From Nocardia crassostreae (GTDB lineage Bacteria; Actinomycetota; Actinomycetes; Mycobacteriales; Mycobacteriaceae), in NCBI RefSeq assembly GCF_001613405.1, contig NZ_BDCH01000025.1, forward strand, positions 248,001 through 312,000: DNA of 64,000 nt, written 5' to 3'. How positions within the stretch are numbered: the first letter of the stretch is position 1; each line of letters starts with the position of its first letter. The position numbers and the translations under genes are program-made. The notes under the pieces are model-generated. The model was not told where the DNA came from. It made no database searches and saw only the letters and a program-made list of their open reading frames with translations. Of the stretch, positions 24,617-32,619 are shown piece after piece.

Positions 24617-26097
24617 GCCAGCTCCCGCAGCGCCTGCACCGAACCGGAGACCGCGGCGGGCGCGAGCAGCGATCGCGGCGCGAAGGGCTGCCGCCACAGC
24701 CCGCCGTGCGCGGCGCCACTGGTGAACAGGGCCTCCGGATTGGGATCCGGGGTCCGGTCGGGGTCCATGACATCGGCGACCAGCTTGGCGGCCAGCAGTG
24801 TTCGCGCGGTCACCGGATCGAAGACCTCGATGCCGAAGCGGGTGGCGGCCCGGTACGCGGCGGTGCGCCGCACGCTGTCGTCGCCGCCGGTCGTCCAGGC
24901 GGGCGGTGCGACCGTATAGGACACCGCGTGCCCGGCGGCGCGGGCCAGCACCGCCCGCCAGCGCGGCAGCCGCTGCGCCAGTGCGTAATCCTGTCCCGCC
25001 AGATAGGGCAGGTTGTCGAACAGACTCCACTCCCGGCCCTCGGCGTCGCGCACCGGCCGGGTGTAGTTGAGCCGGTACAGCGAGTGCGGGGCCAGCTGGT
25101 GCAGCAGATCCTGGGCGGCGCCGCGAACTCCGCGCCGCGCCAGCTGTTCCCGCGCGGCGGCCACCACCGACTCCGGGACCGCATAGCAGTCGGTCGGCGA
25201 GCCGAGACCGGCGAGCGCGGCATCCGGATGCCGCCGCAGCACCGATTCGGCCAGCACATCCGAGGCCGCGGCGATCCGCAGCCCGGCCGCGCCGGGCGCG
25301 CCCGCGTACAGGCCGAGCACCGGCCGGGCGTCGGTGTGGGTGGCGATCCAATGGGTCAGCACCGGAAAGCTTCTGGCGATATCGGCGCCCGGACCGGTGG
25401 CGGTGACCGGGAAGCGCATGGTGCCCGCCCCGGCCTGGGCCAGCGCCCGCAACCGGCCCCAGCGGGCCCGGCCGGGCAGATCCAGCGCCAGGATGTCCGC
25501 GCCCCAGGCCAGCAGTGGTTGCAGCGGGCTCAGTTCCGCGCCCGCGCCGACCAGCACCACGCGAAAACCGGGCAGCGCCAGCCATTCCGGATGGTCCGCC
25601 ACCCGGCGCACCGCGGCGACGAAGCCGGGCTCCAGAATCCCGCGCCGCTCCCAGCTGTCCAGCTGTTCGCGTAATCCGTCCCCGGCCAGCAGATTTCCCC
25701 GCCACGGCAGCTCCAGGCGCGAGGCGGGCGCGGCGGTTCCGGCGACCTCCCCGATATCCAGGGTCGAGCCCTCCGCCGCGGCTTCGAGATCGACGTCCTC
25801 CAGCGAGGTGACGGTGCGGCCGGTCGCGAACCGCAGCATGGTGCGCATGGAATGCAGTCCGCCGCGGGCGATGCCGAGCGAGATCAGCGGTGCGCTCACC
25901 GCCAGGGCCGTCATGCCCCGGAAGCTGTGCCGATGATCGTGCCGCCAGTCCCGGCAGGTCTCCACCGATTGCGCCAGATCCGCGTCATAGGGCCGCACCG
26001 CGTCGGCGACCACGGCCGCGGAGAACATGTCCGCGATCCGATCGGGTGGTCCGGGCGGAAAAGCCAGATCCCACATGCCAGTGCCGACCGTGCCCAT
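24550..26097 (-). CDS. Unassigned 515-aa protein
   Basis: I do not recognise the family. No signal peptide or clear membrane segments. The middle contains GFRVVLVGAGAELSPLQPLL and LALDLPGRARWGRLRAL, which read like the first strand-turn-helix of a Rossmann-like domain. C-terminal segments are SLYRLNYTRPVRDAEGREWS and RFGIEVFDPVTARTLLAAKL. It converges on the methyltransferase with a 67-bp overlap. It may be an NAD- or SAM-binding protein; that is only a fold-like impression. Confidence 0.6.
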   Translation of the reverse strand: MGTVGTGMWDLAFPPGPPDRIADMFSAAVVADAVRPYDADLAQSVETCRDWRHDHRHSFRGMTALAVSAPLISLGIARGGLHSMRTMLRFATGRTVTSLEDVDLEAAAEGSTLDIGEVAGTAAPASRLELPWRGNLLAGDGLREQLDSWERRGILEPGFVAAVRRVADHPEWLALPGFRVVLVGAGAELSPLQPLLAWGADILALDLPGRARWGRLRALAQAGAGTMRFPVTATGPGADIARSFPVLTHWIATHTDARPVLGLYAGAPGAAGLRIAAASDVLAESVLRRHPDAALAGLGSPTDCYAVPESVVAAAREQLARRGVRGAAQDLLHQLAPHSLYRLNYTRPVRDAEGREWSLFDNLPYLAGQDYALAQRLPRWRAVLARAAGHAVSYTVAPPAWTTGGDDSVRRTAAYRAATRFGIEVFDPVTARTLLAAKLVADVMDPDRTPDPNPEALFTSGAAHGGLWRQPFAPRSLLAPAAVSGSVQALRELAQESGATAFQGTVRILSRVGRR

Positions 26098-26151
26098 GAT
26101 CGATCACATTGCCACGTCGGCCGCGCGCGCGAAACTCGAAACCGGGCCGGT

Positions 26152-26754
26152 TCACACCCGGATCAGCGCGCGATGCAGGCGCGCCGCCGTATTCGGCGGG
26201 AGAGCGCTACTGGCGGAACGGATCTCGGCGCGCGCGCAGCGGTGGATGGCCACCGCGTCGGCGACCACCTCGTCGAGCGCGGACTGCCCGATACCGGCCT
26301 CGGCCAGGTCCAGGACGGTGCGCAGCGGGGTCGTCACCAGGAATGCGCCCGCCGACTCCACATCCGTGCGGGCGAAGGCGCGGCGCAGCACCACCAGGCG
26401 CGGGGAGAGCGGGAACCGGCCGATCCGGGCGGACATGTGCACGAAACGAGGTCGCAGCAGACCCAATCCGTGCAGTTCGGCGGCGCTGTGATGAGAAACA
26501 GCGGCGGCGCCGTCGAACCAGGCCGACCACATGGCGTATTCGTCCAGCGGGCCTTCGGGCCAATCGCCCAAACGCAGCAGCCCGACCCCGGCGCGCACCA
26601 CCGAACCGTCCCGTAGACCGTCGCGAATCAGGTTCTCGCAGCCCGTGTGCAGGACCTGACGGGTGGTGAAGTACCCGGCATGCCGCCCGGCGAGCTCCCG
26701 TAATAGTCGCCAACTGTGTTCCGGATCCTGCTCCGCCGCGGGCTGCCCAGCCAT
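26152..26754 (-). CDS. AbiEi-like antitoxin-type protein without visible toxin partner
   Basis: 200 aa. RHAGYFTTRQVLHTGCENL and LRDGSVVRAGVGLLRLGDWP are the winged-helix AbiEi N-terminal signature of type IV toxin-antitoxin systems, followed by AMWSAWFDGAAAVSHHSAAE. The C-terminal part (LVTTPLRTVLDLAEAGIGQS) is the conserved AbiEi extension. No AbiEii-type nucleotidyltransferase gene lies beside it. Solitary copies are common in actinobacteria and may act as regulators. Confidence 0.75.
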   Translation of the reverse strand: MAGQPAAEQDPEHSWRLLRELAGRHAGYFTTRQVLHTGCENLIRDGLRDGSVVRAGVGLLRLGDWPEGPLDEYAMWSAWFDGAAAVSHHSAAELHGLGLLRPRFVHMSARIGRFPLSPRLVVLRRAFARTDVESAGAFLVTTPLRTVLDLAEAGIGQSALDEVVADAVAIHRCARAEIRSASSALPPNTAARLHRALIRV

Positions 26755-26865
26755 GGCGCAAGGCTACGCCGCCGCTTGTGTGTTATGTCACAATCCGGCG
26801 GGAGTCCAACGACACCTCACCGGAAGCACAGAGCCCACACAGAAAGTTTGGGAACAATCGGCTCC

Positions 26866-27852
26866 ATGAGTTCGAACCCCACCTCGGACGACGCAGGCAA
26901 CCAGGAGACCGAGCAGCTCGGAGCGCAGCCCTCCGTGAGCGCCACGGACGAGACCAAGGTGCTGGGCAAACACGGCACCGAGGTCATGCATCCAGGTGAG
27001 GCGGCGTACGCGGCCGAGGCCGGGGCCCTACCCAGCGATTCCTACGGGCCGGTCACCGGCGGCTTCCGGCAGCCGCCGATCACGCCACCGCCACCGGCGA
27101 ATCCGGCGGGCGGACAAGGAGGCCCATCCCGTATGCGCGGTAAGCGGACCCTGCTCATCGTCGCCATCGTGCTCGCCCTCGTGGCCGTGGCCGGGCTGGC
27201 CGGGGGCGAGGCCTATGCCCGGCGCTCGGTGGAGAACTGCATCACCTCGCAGTTCGAGGCGGAGATGGGCTCCCAGATCGATGTGTCCTTCGGCTGGAAA
27301 CCCTTGCTGATCACCATGTTCGACGGCAAGGTCGGCAAGGTGACGGTGGACAGCGACGACACCAAGTTCGGCCCCGCGGTCGGCATGGTGGTGCACGCCA
27401 CCTTCAATGACATCGAGGTGAAAGACCAAGGGCGCCAAGGCGGCAGCATCGGCAGCTCCACGGCCGATGTGACCTGGAGCAATGACGGCATCACCAAGAC
27501 GCTGGGCGGCTTGGTGTCCAGCACCACCTCCGATCCCGCGGCCGGGACGCTGAACTTCGCTGTGCTCGGCGGCATTGCCGAACTACAGGTGAAGCCGCAG
27601 ATCGTCGGCGACAAGGTCGAGGTGGAGACCATGTCGGCGAGCCTGCTCGGCTTCGGACTGCCCACCGATCTGGTGTCGGGCATCGTGGATCTGCTGTCGC
27701 AGAGCCTGCAGAGCTACCCGTTCGATATGAAGCCCACCCAGGTGAAGGTCACCCAGGACGGGCTGGCGGTCACCCTGGCGGGCGAGCGCAGCGAACTGCC
27801 CGCCGCGGACAGCTCCCAGACCACGCAGCAGAACGCGAACTACCGCTGCTGA
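26866..27852 (+). CDS. LmeA-like DUF2993 membrane-anchored protein (Rv0479c-like)
   Basis: 328 aa from ATG 26866. The N-terminal 90 residues are acidic and Pro-rich (PITPPPPANPAGG). One transmembrane helix follows at about residues 95-117 (LLIVAIVLALVAVAGLAGG). The rest is a DUF2993 domain (NCITSQFEAEMGSQIDVSFG ... DLLSQSLQSYPFDM), related to LmeA, a periplasmic phospholipid-binding protein linked to lipoarabinomannan. It converges on deoC, and the pairing with deoC matches Rv0479c-Rv0478. Confidence 0.83.
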   Translation: MSSNPTSDDAGNQETEQLGAQPSVSATDETKVLGKHGTEVMHPGEAAYAAEAGALPSDSYGPVTGGFRQPPITPPPPANPAGGQGGPSRMRGKRTLLIVAIVLALVAVAGLAGGEAYARRSVENCITSQFEAEMGSQIDVSFGWKPLLITMFDGKVGKVTVDSDDTKFGPAVGMVVHATFNDIEVKDQGRQGGSIGSSTADVTWSNDGITKTLGGLVSSTTSDPAAGTLNFAVLGGIAELQVKPQIVGDKVEVETMSASLLGFGLPTDLVSGIVDLLSQSLQSYPFDMKPTQVKVTQDGLAVTLAGERSELPAADSSQTTQQNANYRC

Positions 27853-28530
27853 TCAGGCCGGAAACCCTTCCAGAACTTCACGAGAACGCGACAGGCCCAG
27901 CCGGGTGGCGCCCGCGGCAATGAGTTCGGCGGCGGCGTCCGAGGTGCGGATGCCGCCGCTGGCCTTCACGCCGAGACGGTCGCCGACCGTCTCGGCCATC
28001 AGGCGCACCGCGTGCACGCTGGCGCCGCCCGCGGGATGGAATCCGGTGGAGGTCTTCACGAAATCGGCCCCGGCCTGTTCGGCCGCGCGGCACACCGCGA
28101 CGATCTGCTCGTCGCTCAGCGCCGCGGATTCGATGATCACCTTGAGCAGTGCGCGATCGCCCATGGCCTCGCGCACCGCGACGATATCGGCGAGCACGGC
28201 GTTGTAGTCGCCGCTGCGGGCCGCGCCCACGTCGATGACCATATCCACCTCGGCCGCACCCTGATCCACCGCCAGCCGCGCCTCGGCGCCCTTCACCAGC
28301 GAATGATGTTTGCCGGACGGGAAACCCGCGACGGTGGCCACCACCAGGCCGGGTGCGCGCACCGGCAGCATGGAGGGTGAGACGCAGACTGCCAACACGC
28401 CCAGCTCTCGGGCTTCCTTGATCAGCGCGTCCACATCCGAAGCGGTTGCTTCGGGGGCGAGCAGGGTGTGATCGATCATCGCGGCCACGTCCGCACGGGA
28501 AATCCGGTCCATGAGCACCGAGTTTGGCAT
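27853..28530 (-). CDS. deoC: Deoxyribose-phosphate aldolase
   Basis: DeoC cleaves 2-deoxyribose-5-phosphate to acetaldehyde and glyceraldehyde-3-phosphate. Up to 225 aa; the start at 28530 is the first Met, and an ATG six codons later also fits. IDHTLLAPEATASDVDALI is the N-terminal strand. The Schiff-base Lys is in FVKTSTGFHPAGGAS, and a second conserved Lys in RLGVKASGGIRT. The short length suits the bacterial class. It overlaps nothing; it converges on the LmeA-like gene (0-base gap). Confidence 0.95.
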   Translation of the reverse strand: MPNSVLMDRISRADVAAMIDHTLLAPEATASDVDALIKEARELGVLAVCVSPSMLPVRAPGLVVATVAGFPSGKHHSLVKGAEARLAVDQGAAEVDMVIDVGAARSGDYNAVLADIVAVREAMGDRALLKVIIESAALSDEQIVAVCRAAEQAGADFVKTSTGFHPAGGASVHAVRLMAETVGDRLGVKASGGIRTSDAAAELIAAGATRLGLSRSREVLEGFPA

Positions 28531-28580
28531 ATCGGTAGCGAATTTCGTTGCGGGCCGCCGCCGTCACGCACACTCGTAGG

Positions 28581-29135
28581 GTGCTGATCCGTCGTGAACG
28601 ACCCGGCGATGCCGCCGCGATCGACGCGGTGCACCGCAGCGCATTCGCCGCCCTCTACGCACCCGCCAACGGCGACCGGCCCGAGACCGCCGCACGCCTG
28701 CCCGCCGACCCGCCGGAAGTGACCCTGGTCCGGCAGCTCCGCGACAACTCCGCCTGGATGCCGACACTGTCCATGGTCGCCGTCCAGCACGACGATGTGG
28801 TCGGGCACGTCTGCCTCACCCGCGCCGGTATCGGCCCCTTCCCGGTGCTGGCCCTCGGACCCATCGGCGTCCGGACCGACCGGCAGGGCGACGGCATCGG
28901 CTCCGCGCTCATGCACGCGGCCCTCGGTGCGGCGGACGCCCTCGACGAGCCGCTCGTCGGGTTGCTCGGCAGCCTCGACTACTACCCCCGCTTCGGCTTC
29001 GTCCCGGGCGTGCGGCTGGGCATCGTGCCGGACGAGGCCGACTGGACCTCCCACTTCCAGGTGCGCCCGCTGAGCGCCTACGAAGCCGAGATCACCGGCG
29101 AGTTCCGCTACGCCGATCCGTTCTACGAGCTGTGA
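28581..29135 (+). CDS. GNAT-family N-acetyltransferase
   Basis: 184 aa from GTG 28581 (LIRRERPGDAAAIDAVHRSA). The acetyl-CoA binding pyrophosphate loop is RTDRQGDGIGSALMHAALGA. The family element GLLGSLDYYPRFGFVPG is that of the small-molecule and metal-resistance GNAT branch. Substrate unknown. It is divergent from deoC and upstream of purU by 51 bases; the pair may be co-transcribed. Confidence 0.85.
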   Translation: MLIRRERPGDAAAIDAVHRSAFAALYAPANGDRPETAARLPADPPEVTLVRQLRDNSAWMPTLSMVAVQHDDVVGHVCLTRAGIGPFPVLALGPIGVRTDRQGDGIGSALMHAALGAADALDEPLVGLLGSLDYYPRFGFVPGVRLGIVPDEADWTSHFQVRPLSAYEAEITGEFRYADPFYEL

Positions 29136-29186
29136 GCGCCGCCCCCGGCAATCCGACGGCGTACAGGTCCTGGGAGGATTGGGGGT

Positions 29187-30077
29187 ATGAGTTCCACCCC
29201 CGGCAACCCTGATGATCGTCGTTACGTGCTGACCCTGGGCTGCCCGGACCGTCCGGGCATCATTGCCCGCATCACGTCCTTCATCGCCGATTTCGGCGGG
29301 TCGATCGTCGAGGCCGGATACCACTCCGACCTGGAGACCGGGTGGTTCTTCACGCGTCAGGCCATCAAGGCCGCCACGGTCCCGTTCCCGCTCGAGGAAC
29401 TGCGCGACCGCTTCCTGGCCGTGGCCGCCGAGCTGGGCCCGGAAACCGAATGGCAGGTGCACGACTCCGGCGAGAAGCGCCGCGCCGTCCTACTGGTCAG
29501 CAAGGACGGCCACTGCCTGCACGATCTGCTCGGCCGCGCGGCCAGCGGCGAACTCCCCGCCACCATCGAAGCCGTCATCGGCAATCACCCGGACCTGGCC
29601 CCCATGGCCGAGGCGCACGGCGTGAAATTCCACTACGTGCCCTTCCCCAAGGATCCGGCCGAACGCGGCCCCGCCTTCGAACAGGTCCGCGCGCTCGTCG
29701 ACGCCCACGACCCGCACGCCGTGGTCCTGGCCCGCTTCATGCAGGTCCTCCCCGAGAGCCTCTGCGAGCACTGGGCGGGCCGCGCCATCAATATCCACCA
29801 CAGCTTCCTCCCCTCCTTCGTCGGCGCCCGCCCCTACCACCAGGCCTTCGCCCGCGGCGTGAAACTCATTGGCGCGAGCTGCCACTACGTCACCGCCGAA
29901 CTCGACGCGGGCCCCATCATCGAGCAGGACGTAGCCCGCATCGACCACGCCGACACCGTCCACGACATGGTCCGCCAGGGCCGCGACATCGAACGCGTGG
30001 TCCTCGCCCGCGGCCTCCGCTGGCACCTCGAAGGCCGCGTCCTCGTCCACGGCCGCCGCACCGTCGTCTTCAACTGA
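29187..30077 (+). CDS. purU: Formyltetrahydrofolate deformylase
   Basis: PurU hydrolyses 10-formyl-THF to THF and formate, balancing one-carbon pools. 296 aa, full length. The N-terminal ACT domain is YVLTLGCPDRPGIIARITSF. The formyltransferase domain begins near residue 95 (RRAVLLVSKDGHCLHDLLGR) with catalytic region INIHHSFLPSFVGARPYHQA and the Asp-containing end GPIIEQDVARIDHADTVHDM. Its last codons (FN-stop) are part of a 19-bp direct repeat that recurs at 30501-30519. Confidence 0.95.
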   Translation: MSSTPGNPDDRRYVLTLGCPDRPGIIARITSFIADFGGSIVEAGYHSDLETGWFFTRQAIKAATVPFPLEELRDRFLAVAAELGPETEWQVHDSGEKRRAVLLVSKDGHCLHDLLGRAASGELPATIEAVIGNHPDLAPMAEAHGVKFHYVPFPKDPAERGPAFEQVRALVDAHDPHAVVLARFMQVLPESLCEHWAGRAINIHHSFLPSFVGARPYHQAFARGVKLIGASCHYVTAELDAGPIIEQDVARIDHADTVHDMVRQGRDIERVVLARGLRWHLEGRVLVHGRRTVVFN

Positions 30078-30081
30078 CCCC
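30063..30081 (+). repeat. 19-bp direct repeat at the purU 3' end, copy 1
   Basis: GTCGTCTTCAACTGACCCC spans the last purU codons and the stop. The same sequence recurs at 30501-30519. The flanking bases (GCACC on the left) also match apart from one extra A, so the repeated unit is about 24 bp. Confidence 0.85.
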
Positions 30082-30500
30082 CGGGCCGAATGCACCGAGG
30101 CGCATGCCTCAATCCTCATAGCCAAAATTGATCGACCGGGAAACCATGGCGGCATTTCGCGAGGAGCCGCCGCCACCAGTTCCCGGTCGCCGCAGTTTCA
30201 GATGCGCGACCGGCCGATTCGGGCTGGGGGGATCACCAGGTTTGCGTGCGCGATGCCGATTTCCCGCGTGCCAGCCTCGCAGTCGGAGAGACATTCGTCC
30301 GCGCGTTCGGCGGCGAAATCCGTTGCCAAGCGGCTCAATGCGATGGCGCACCGGTTTCGCAGGTAGGAATACACCGTGTCGTCGAAGATCGCTTCGACCG
30401 TTGCGAGGCTCGCGGCGTGACTCAGGCGGCCGAGGGCGGGTTACGAGGTCACAGTAGTTGTACAGGTGATCGTTCGCGCGGGTGAGGGCCACCGGCACCA
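30082..30500. other. Segment bounded by the purU direct repeats; no intact gene seen
   Basis: This 419-bp stretch includes palindrome copy 2. On the minus strand a frame of about 60-70 codons from near 30437 to about 30254 reads like the end of a helical protein (FDDTVYSYLRNRCAIALSRL), but it has a stop just upstream and no start. A second frame upstream carries RANDHLYNYCDLVT. It looks like a remnant of a transferred gene rather than a functional one. Confidence 0.5.
30133..30189. repeat. 57-bp palindromic element, copy 2
   Basis: The left arm (30133-30154) is identical to the arm of copy 1 at 18076. The right arm (30168-30189) matches at about 17 of 22 bases, around a 13-nt loop. It lies inside the purU direct-repeat segment. 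The decay of the right arm suggests an older or partly erased copy. Confidence 0.75.
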
Positions 30501-30519
30501 GTCGTCTTCAACTGACCCC
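30501..30519 (+). repeat. 19-bp direct repeat, copy 2
   Basis: An exact copy of 30063-30081 but out of frame of any gene, 47 bases before the start of the DUF6882 gene. It is compatible with an attR-like site or a tandem duplication end. Confidence 0.85.
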
Positions 30520-30565
30520 AAGCCTTTCGCTGGATACCGACCAGAAGCACGCTACTGTCGGATTG

Positions 30566-31282
30566 GTGTCCGATAACGTGACTTTGTCCGACCTGCTCGA
30601 TGACGCGGCGCTGCTGTCGTTCGAACACCAACTACATCTCGAGGAGGTGCTCGGCCAGCACTCCTTCGCGGTGGACCTCGCCGAGCGGCACTTCGAATTC
30701 CATTGCGCCGACCGCACTATCGAATGCACCGACGTGCATCTGCTCGGCAGCGCCGCCCCCGGCCCGCAGTCGTGGCTTTGGTCGTGGGCGAATCCGTCGG
30801 GCTATTCGGCCGAGCTGGTCGCAGTCGCAGAATCCATGCGTGCCTTCGGTTCCCACTACGACATCCCCGAATTGTCCACTGCCGAAGTGCCCTTCCGCGC
30901 CTTCGGCCCCGATGTGGAACCGCACCAGGTCTCCTGGACCATGATGGAAGCCGCCAAAGCGGTCTCCGGCCGATGGACCTCCTACCAGGGCAATGCGGGC
31001 AATGGCACCTTCGTCGCCTTCCTGGTCGAGCACCCCGAGCTACGCCTGCACGCCCCTACCGGCCCGCGCGTCCTGCGCGTCCTGTCGGAGGGCCTCGGCG
31101 TCCTCGCCTCCCATGATCACCGTCGCGCGGTCCACAGCTACCTGACCCGCCGCGGCCTCTCCGCCACCTTCGCACCGGACGGCAGCACACTACGATTCGA
31201 GAGCCCCGGCATCGACGGCAACGTCGACTTCGACGAGTACGGCCGCGTCGCGGGCATCCACGGCGACATGTCGCAAGACTGA
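30566..31282 (+). CDS. DUF6882 family protein
   Basis: 238 aa from GTG 30566. LLDDAALLSFEHQLHLEEVL is the typical N-terminus, and WLWSWANPSGYSAELVAVAE then FRAFGPDVEPHQVSWTMMEA the conserved core. The C-terminal part (RRGLSATFAPDGSTLRFESP) is a separate, less conserved domain. No enzyme motif is seen; cytosolic. It follows the purU direct-repeat segment. Confidence 0.75.
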   Translation: MSDNVTLSDLLDDAALLSFEHQLHLEEVLGQHSFAVDLAERHFEFHCADRTIECTDVHLLGSAAPGPQSWLWSWANPSGYSAELVAVAESMRAFGSHYDIPELSTAEVPFRAFGPDVEPHQVSWTMMEAAKAVSGRWTSYQGNAGNGTFVAFLVEHPELRLHAPTGPRVLRVLSEGLGVLASHDHRRAVHSYLTRRGLSATFAPDGSTLRFESPGIDGNVDFDEYGRVAGIHGDMSQD

Positions 31283-31578
31283 TCACCGACATTCATCAAG
31301 CGGTCGTCGGAGGCTCGCAGTCGAGGGAGGTCGCTCCAAGGGTCGGCGATCAGGGTCGCGTACAGCCAATCGCGCTCCTCGACTTGGTGATCCCAGCGCG
31401 GGTCGTGAACGATGCAGCCGACCACGAAATCCGCTGCCGCCGCGCGCTGGTCGAGGGCGGGGCGGTAGCAGGCTCCGCGGCCGCGCTGCATCATTCCGAG
31501 CAGTGTCGTCGGAGCCGCCCACGATGGTTCGGCGCTGTCGGGGGCGGCGGGATCGTCCGCGGTTCCGGCCTCGGGCAC
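31138..31578 (-). CDS. Hypothetical protein, possibly truncated
   Basis: 146 codons in the frame. The first about 90 residues look like real protein (LLGMMQRGRGACYRPALDQR, DFVVGCIVHDPRWDHQVEER, DWLYATLIADPWSDLPRL), similar to actinobacterial proteins that carry HEAT-like repeats downstream. The last 48 codons are antisense to the DUF6882 gene and read as noise, so the natural C-terminus is probably missing or the gene is truncated at about 31280. Confidence 0.5.
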   Translation of the reverse strand: MPEAGTADDPAAPDSAEPSWAAPTTLLGMMQRGRGACYRPALDQRAAAADFVVGCIVHDPRWDHQVEERDWLYATLIADPWSDLPRLRASDDRLMNVGDQSCDMSPWMPATRPYSSKSTLPSMPGLSNRSVLPSGAKVAERPRRVR

Positions 31579-31621
31579 ACAGCGACTCTAGAATCGCCGC
31601 GGCCCTGGCGGCGAGGGGTTT

Positions 31622-32494
31622 TCAGGCTTGGAAGTCGGCCACGATGCGGGCCACGCGCATGGTGGCCTGGGGGGACCAGGAGGGGTGGGTGGTGACGTAG
31701 AGGCGGTTGGCTTCGATGGCGGCGAGGATCATGTCGGCGGCGGCGGATGGGGGGATGGCTTCGGCGGCCAGGTGGGAGACCGCGCCGAGGCCGGGGGCCA
31801 GGCATTGCCATTGGTCGGGGGTGAGGGTGGCGAGCCAGCCTTCGGCGGGTTGGGTGGGGAGGGAATCGTTGTCGCCGAGGAGGGGGGCGACGCTTTCGGT
31901 GAGGCCGCGGAGCATTTGGGTGTCGACCGGGCCGGGGCAGACTACGGTGGCGCCGATTTCGGGGGAGAGGATGGCGAGTTCGCCGTGGAGGGCCTCGGTC
32001 AGGGAGATCACGGCGTGCTTGCTGGCGGTGTAGGGGGCGTTGAAGACGCCTACGGTGACGCCCGCCAAGGATGCCGTATTGACGATGTGGCCGCGACCGG
32101 CGGCGATCAGGTGGGGGACGAAGGCGTGCATGCCATTGACCACGCCTTGGACACTGACCGACCAGACTCGGTGCCAGTCTTCGGGTTCCACCTCCCAGAT
32201 CGGGCCGCCCACACCCATTCCGGCATTGTTGAAGACCAGGTCGACCCGGCCGAAATGCTCCAGGGTGCGATCGGCGAGCTGTTTCAGTTGGGCCGGATCG
32301 GCGACGTCGGTGGGGAGCGCCACGGTGTCGGAACCGATTTCGGCGGCGGTCTTCGCCAGCGCATCACCGTCGATATCGGCGAGAACCACCCGAATTCCGC
32401 GAGCGTACAAGGCTTCCGCCACCGCGCGGCCGATACCGTTGGCGGCTCCGGTCACCACCGCGACCTGTCCGGCTTCAAGTTTCATGAATTCCAT
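31622..32494 (-). CDS. Short-chain dehydrogenase/reductase
   Basis: 290 aa from ATG 32494 (or ATG 32485). VAVVTGAANGIGRAVAEALY is the TGxxxGIG motif, VLADIDGDAL an Asp ending strand 2 (NAD preference), LVFNNAGMG the NNAG motif, and NTASLAGVTVGVFNAPYTAS followed by K the Ser-Tyr-Lys active site. The C-terminal 60 residues are longer than in the minimal SDR. Substrate unknown. It lies 125 bases beyond the stop of the hydrolase at 32620, separated by a hairpin. Confidence 0.9.
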   Translation of the reverse strand: MEFMKLEAGQVAVVTGAANGIGRAVAEALYARGIRVVLADIDGDALAKTAAEIGSDTVALPTDVADPAQLKQLADRTLEHFGRVDLVFNNAGMGVGGPIWEVEPEDWHRVWSVSVQGVVNGMHAFVPHLIAAGRGHIVNTASLAGVTVGVFNAPYTASKHAVISLTEALHGELAILSPEIGATVVCPGPVDTQMLRGLTESVAPLLGDNDSLPTQPAEGWLATLTPDQWQCLAPGLGAVSHLAAEAIPPSAAADMILAAIEANRLYVTTHPSWSPQATMRVARIVADFQA

Positions 32495-32566
32495 AGTGGC
32501 CGTGACGTGGACGGCCGATCGGGCTCGATGACCGAAGACGGCCGGAACCCGCGCCCGAACGAAATC

Positions 32567-32598
32567 CGCCCCGCCCGTGTTCGCGCACGGACGGGGCG
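32567..32598 (-). terminator. Hairpin after the first paralogous hydrolase
   Basis: On the plus strand CGCCCCGCCCGTG (32567-32579) pairs with CACGGACGGGGCG (32586-32598) with one mismatch and a six-base loop. It lies 22 bases past the stop of the 32620-33624 gene. No T-run follows. Confidence 0.5.
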
Positions 32599-32619
32599 AT
32601 CCCGAAACCTGTTGTCGCG

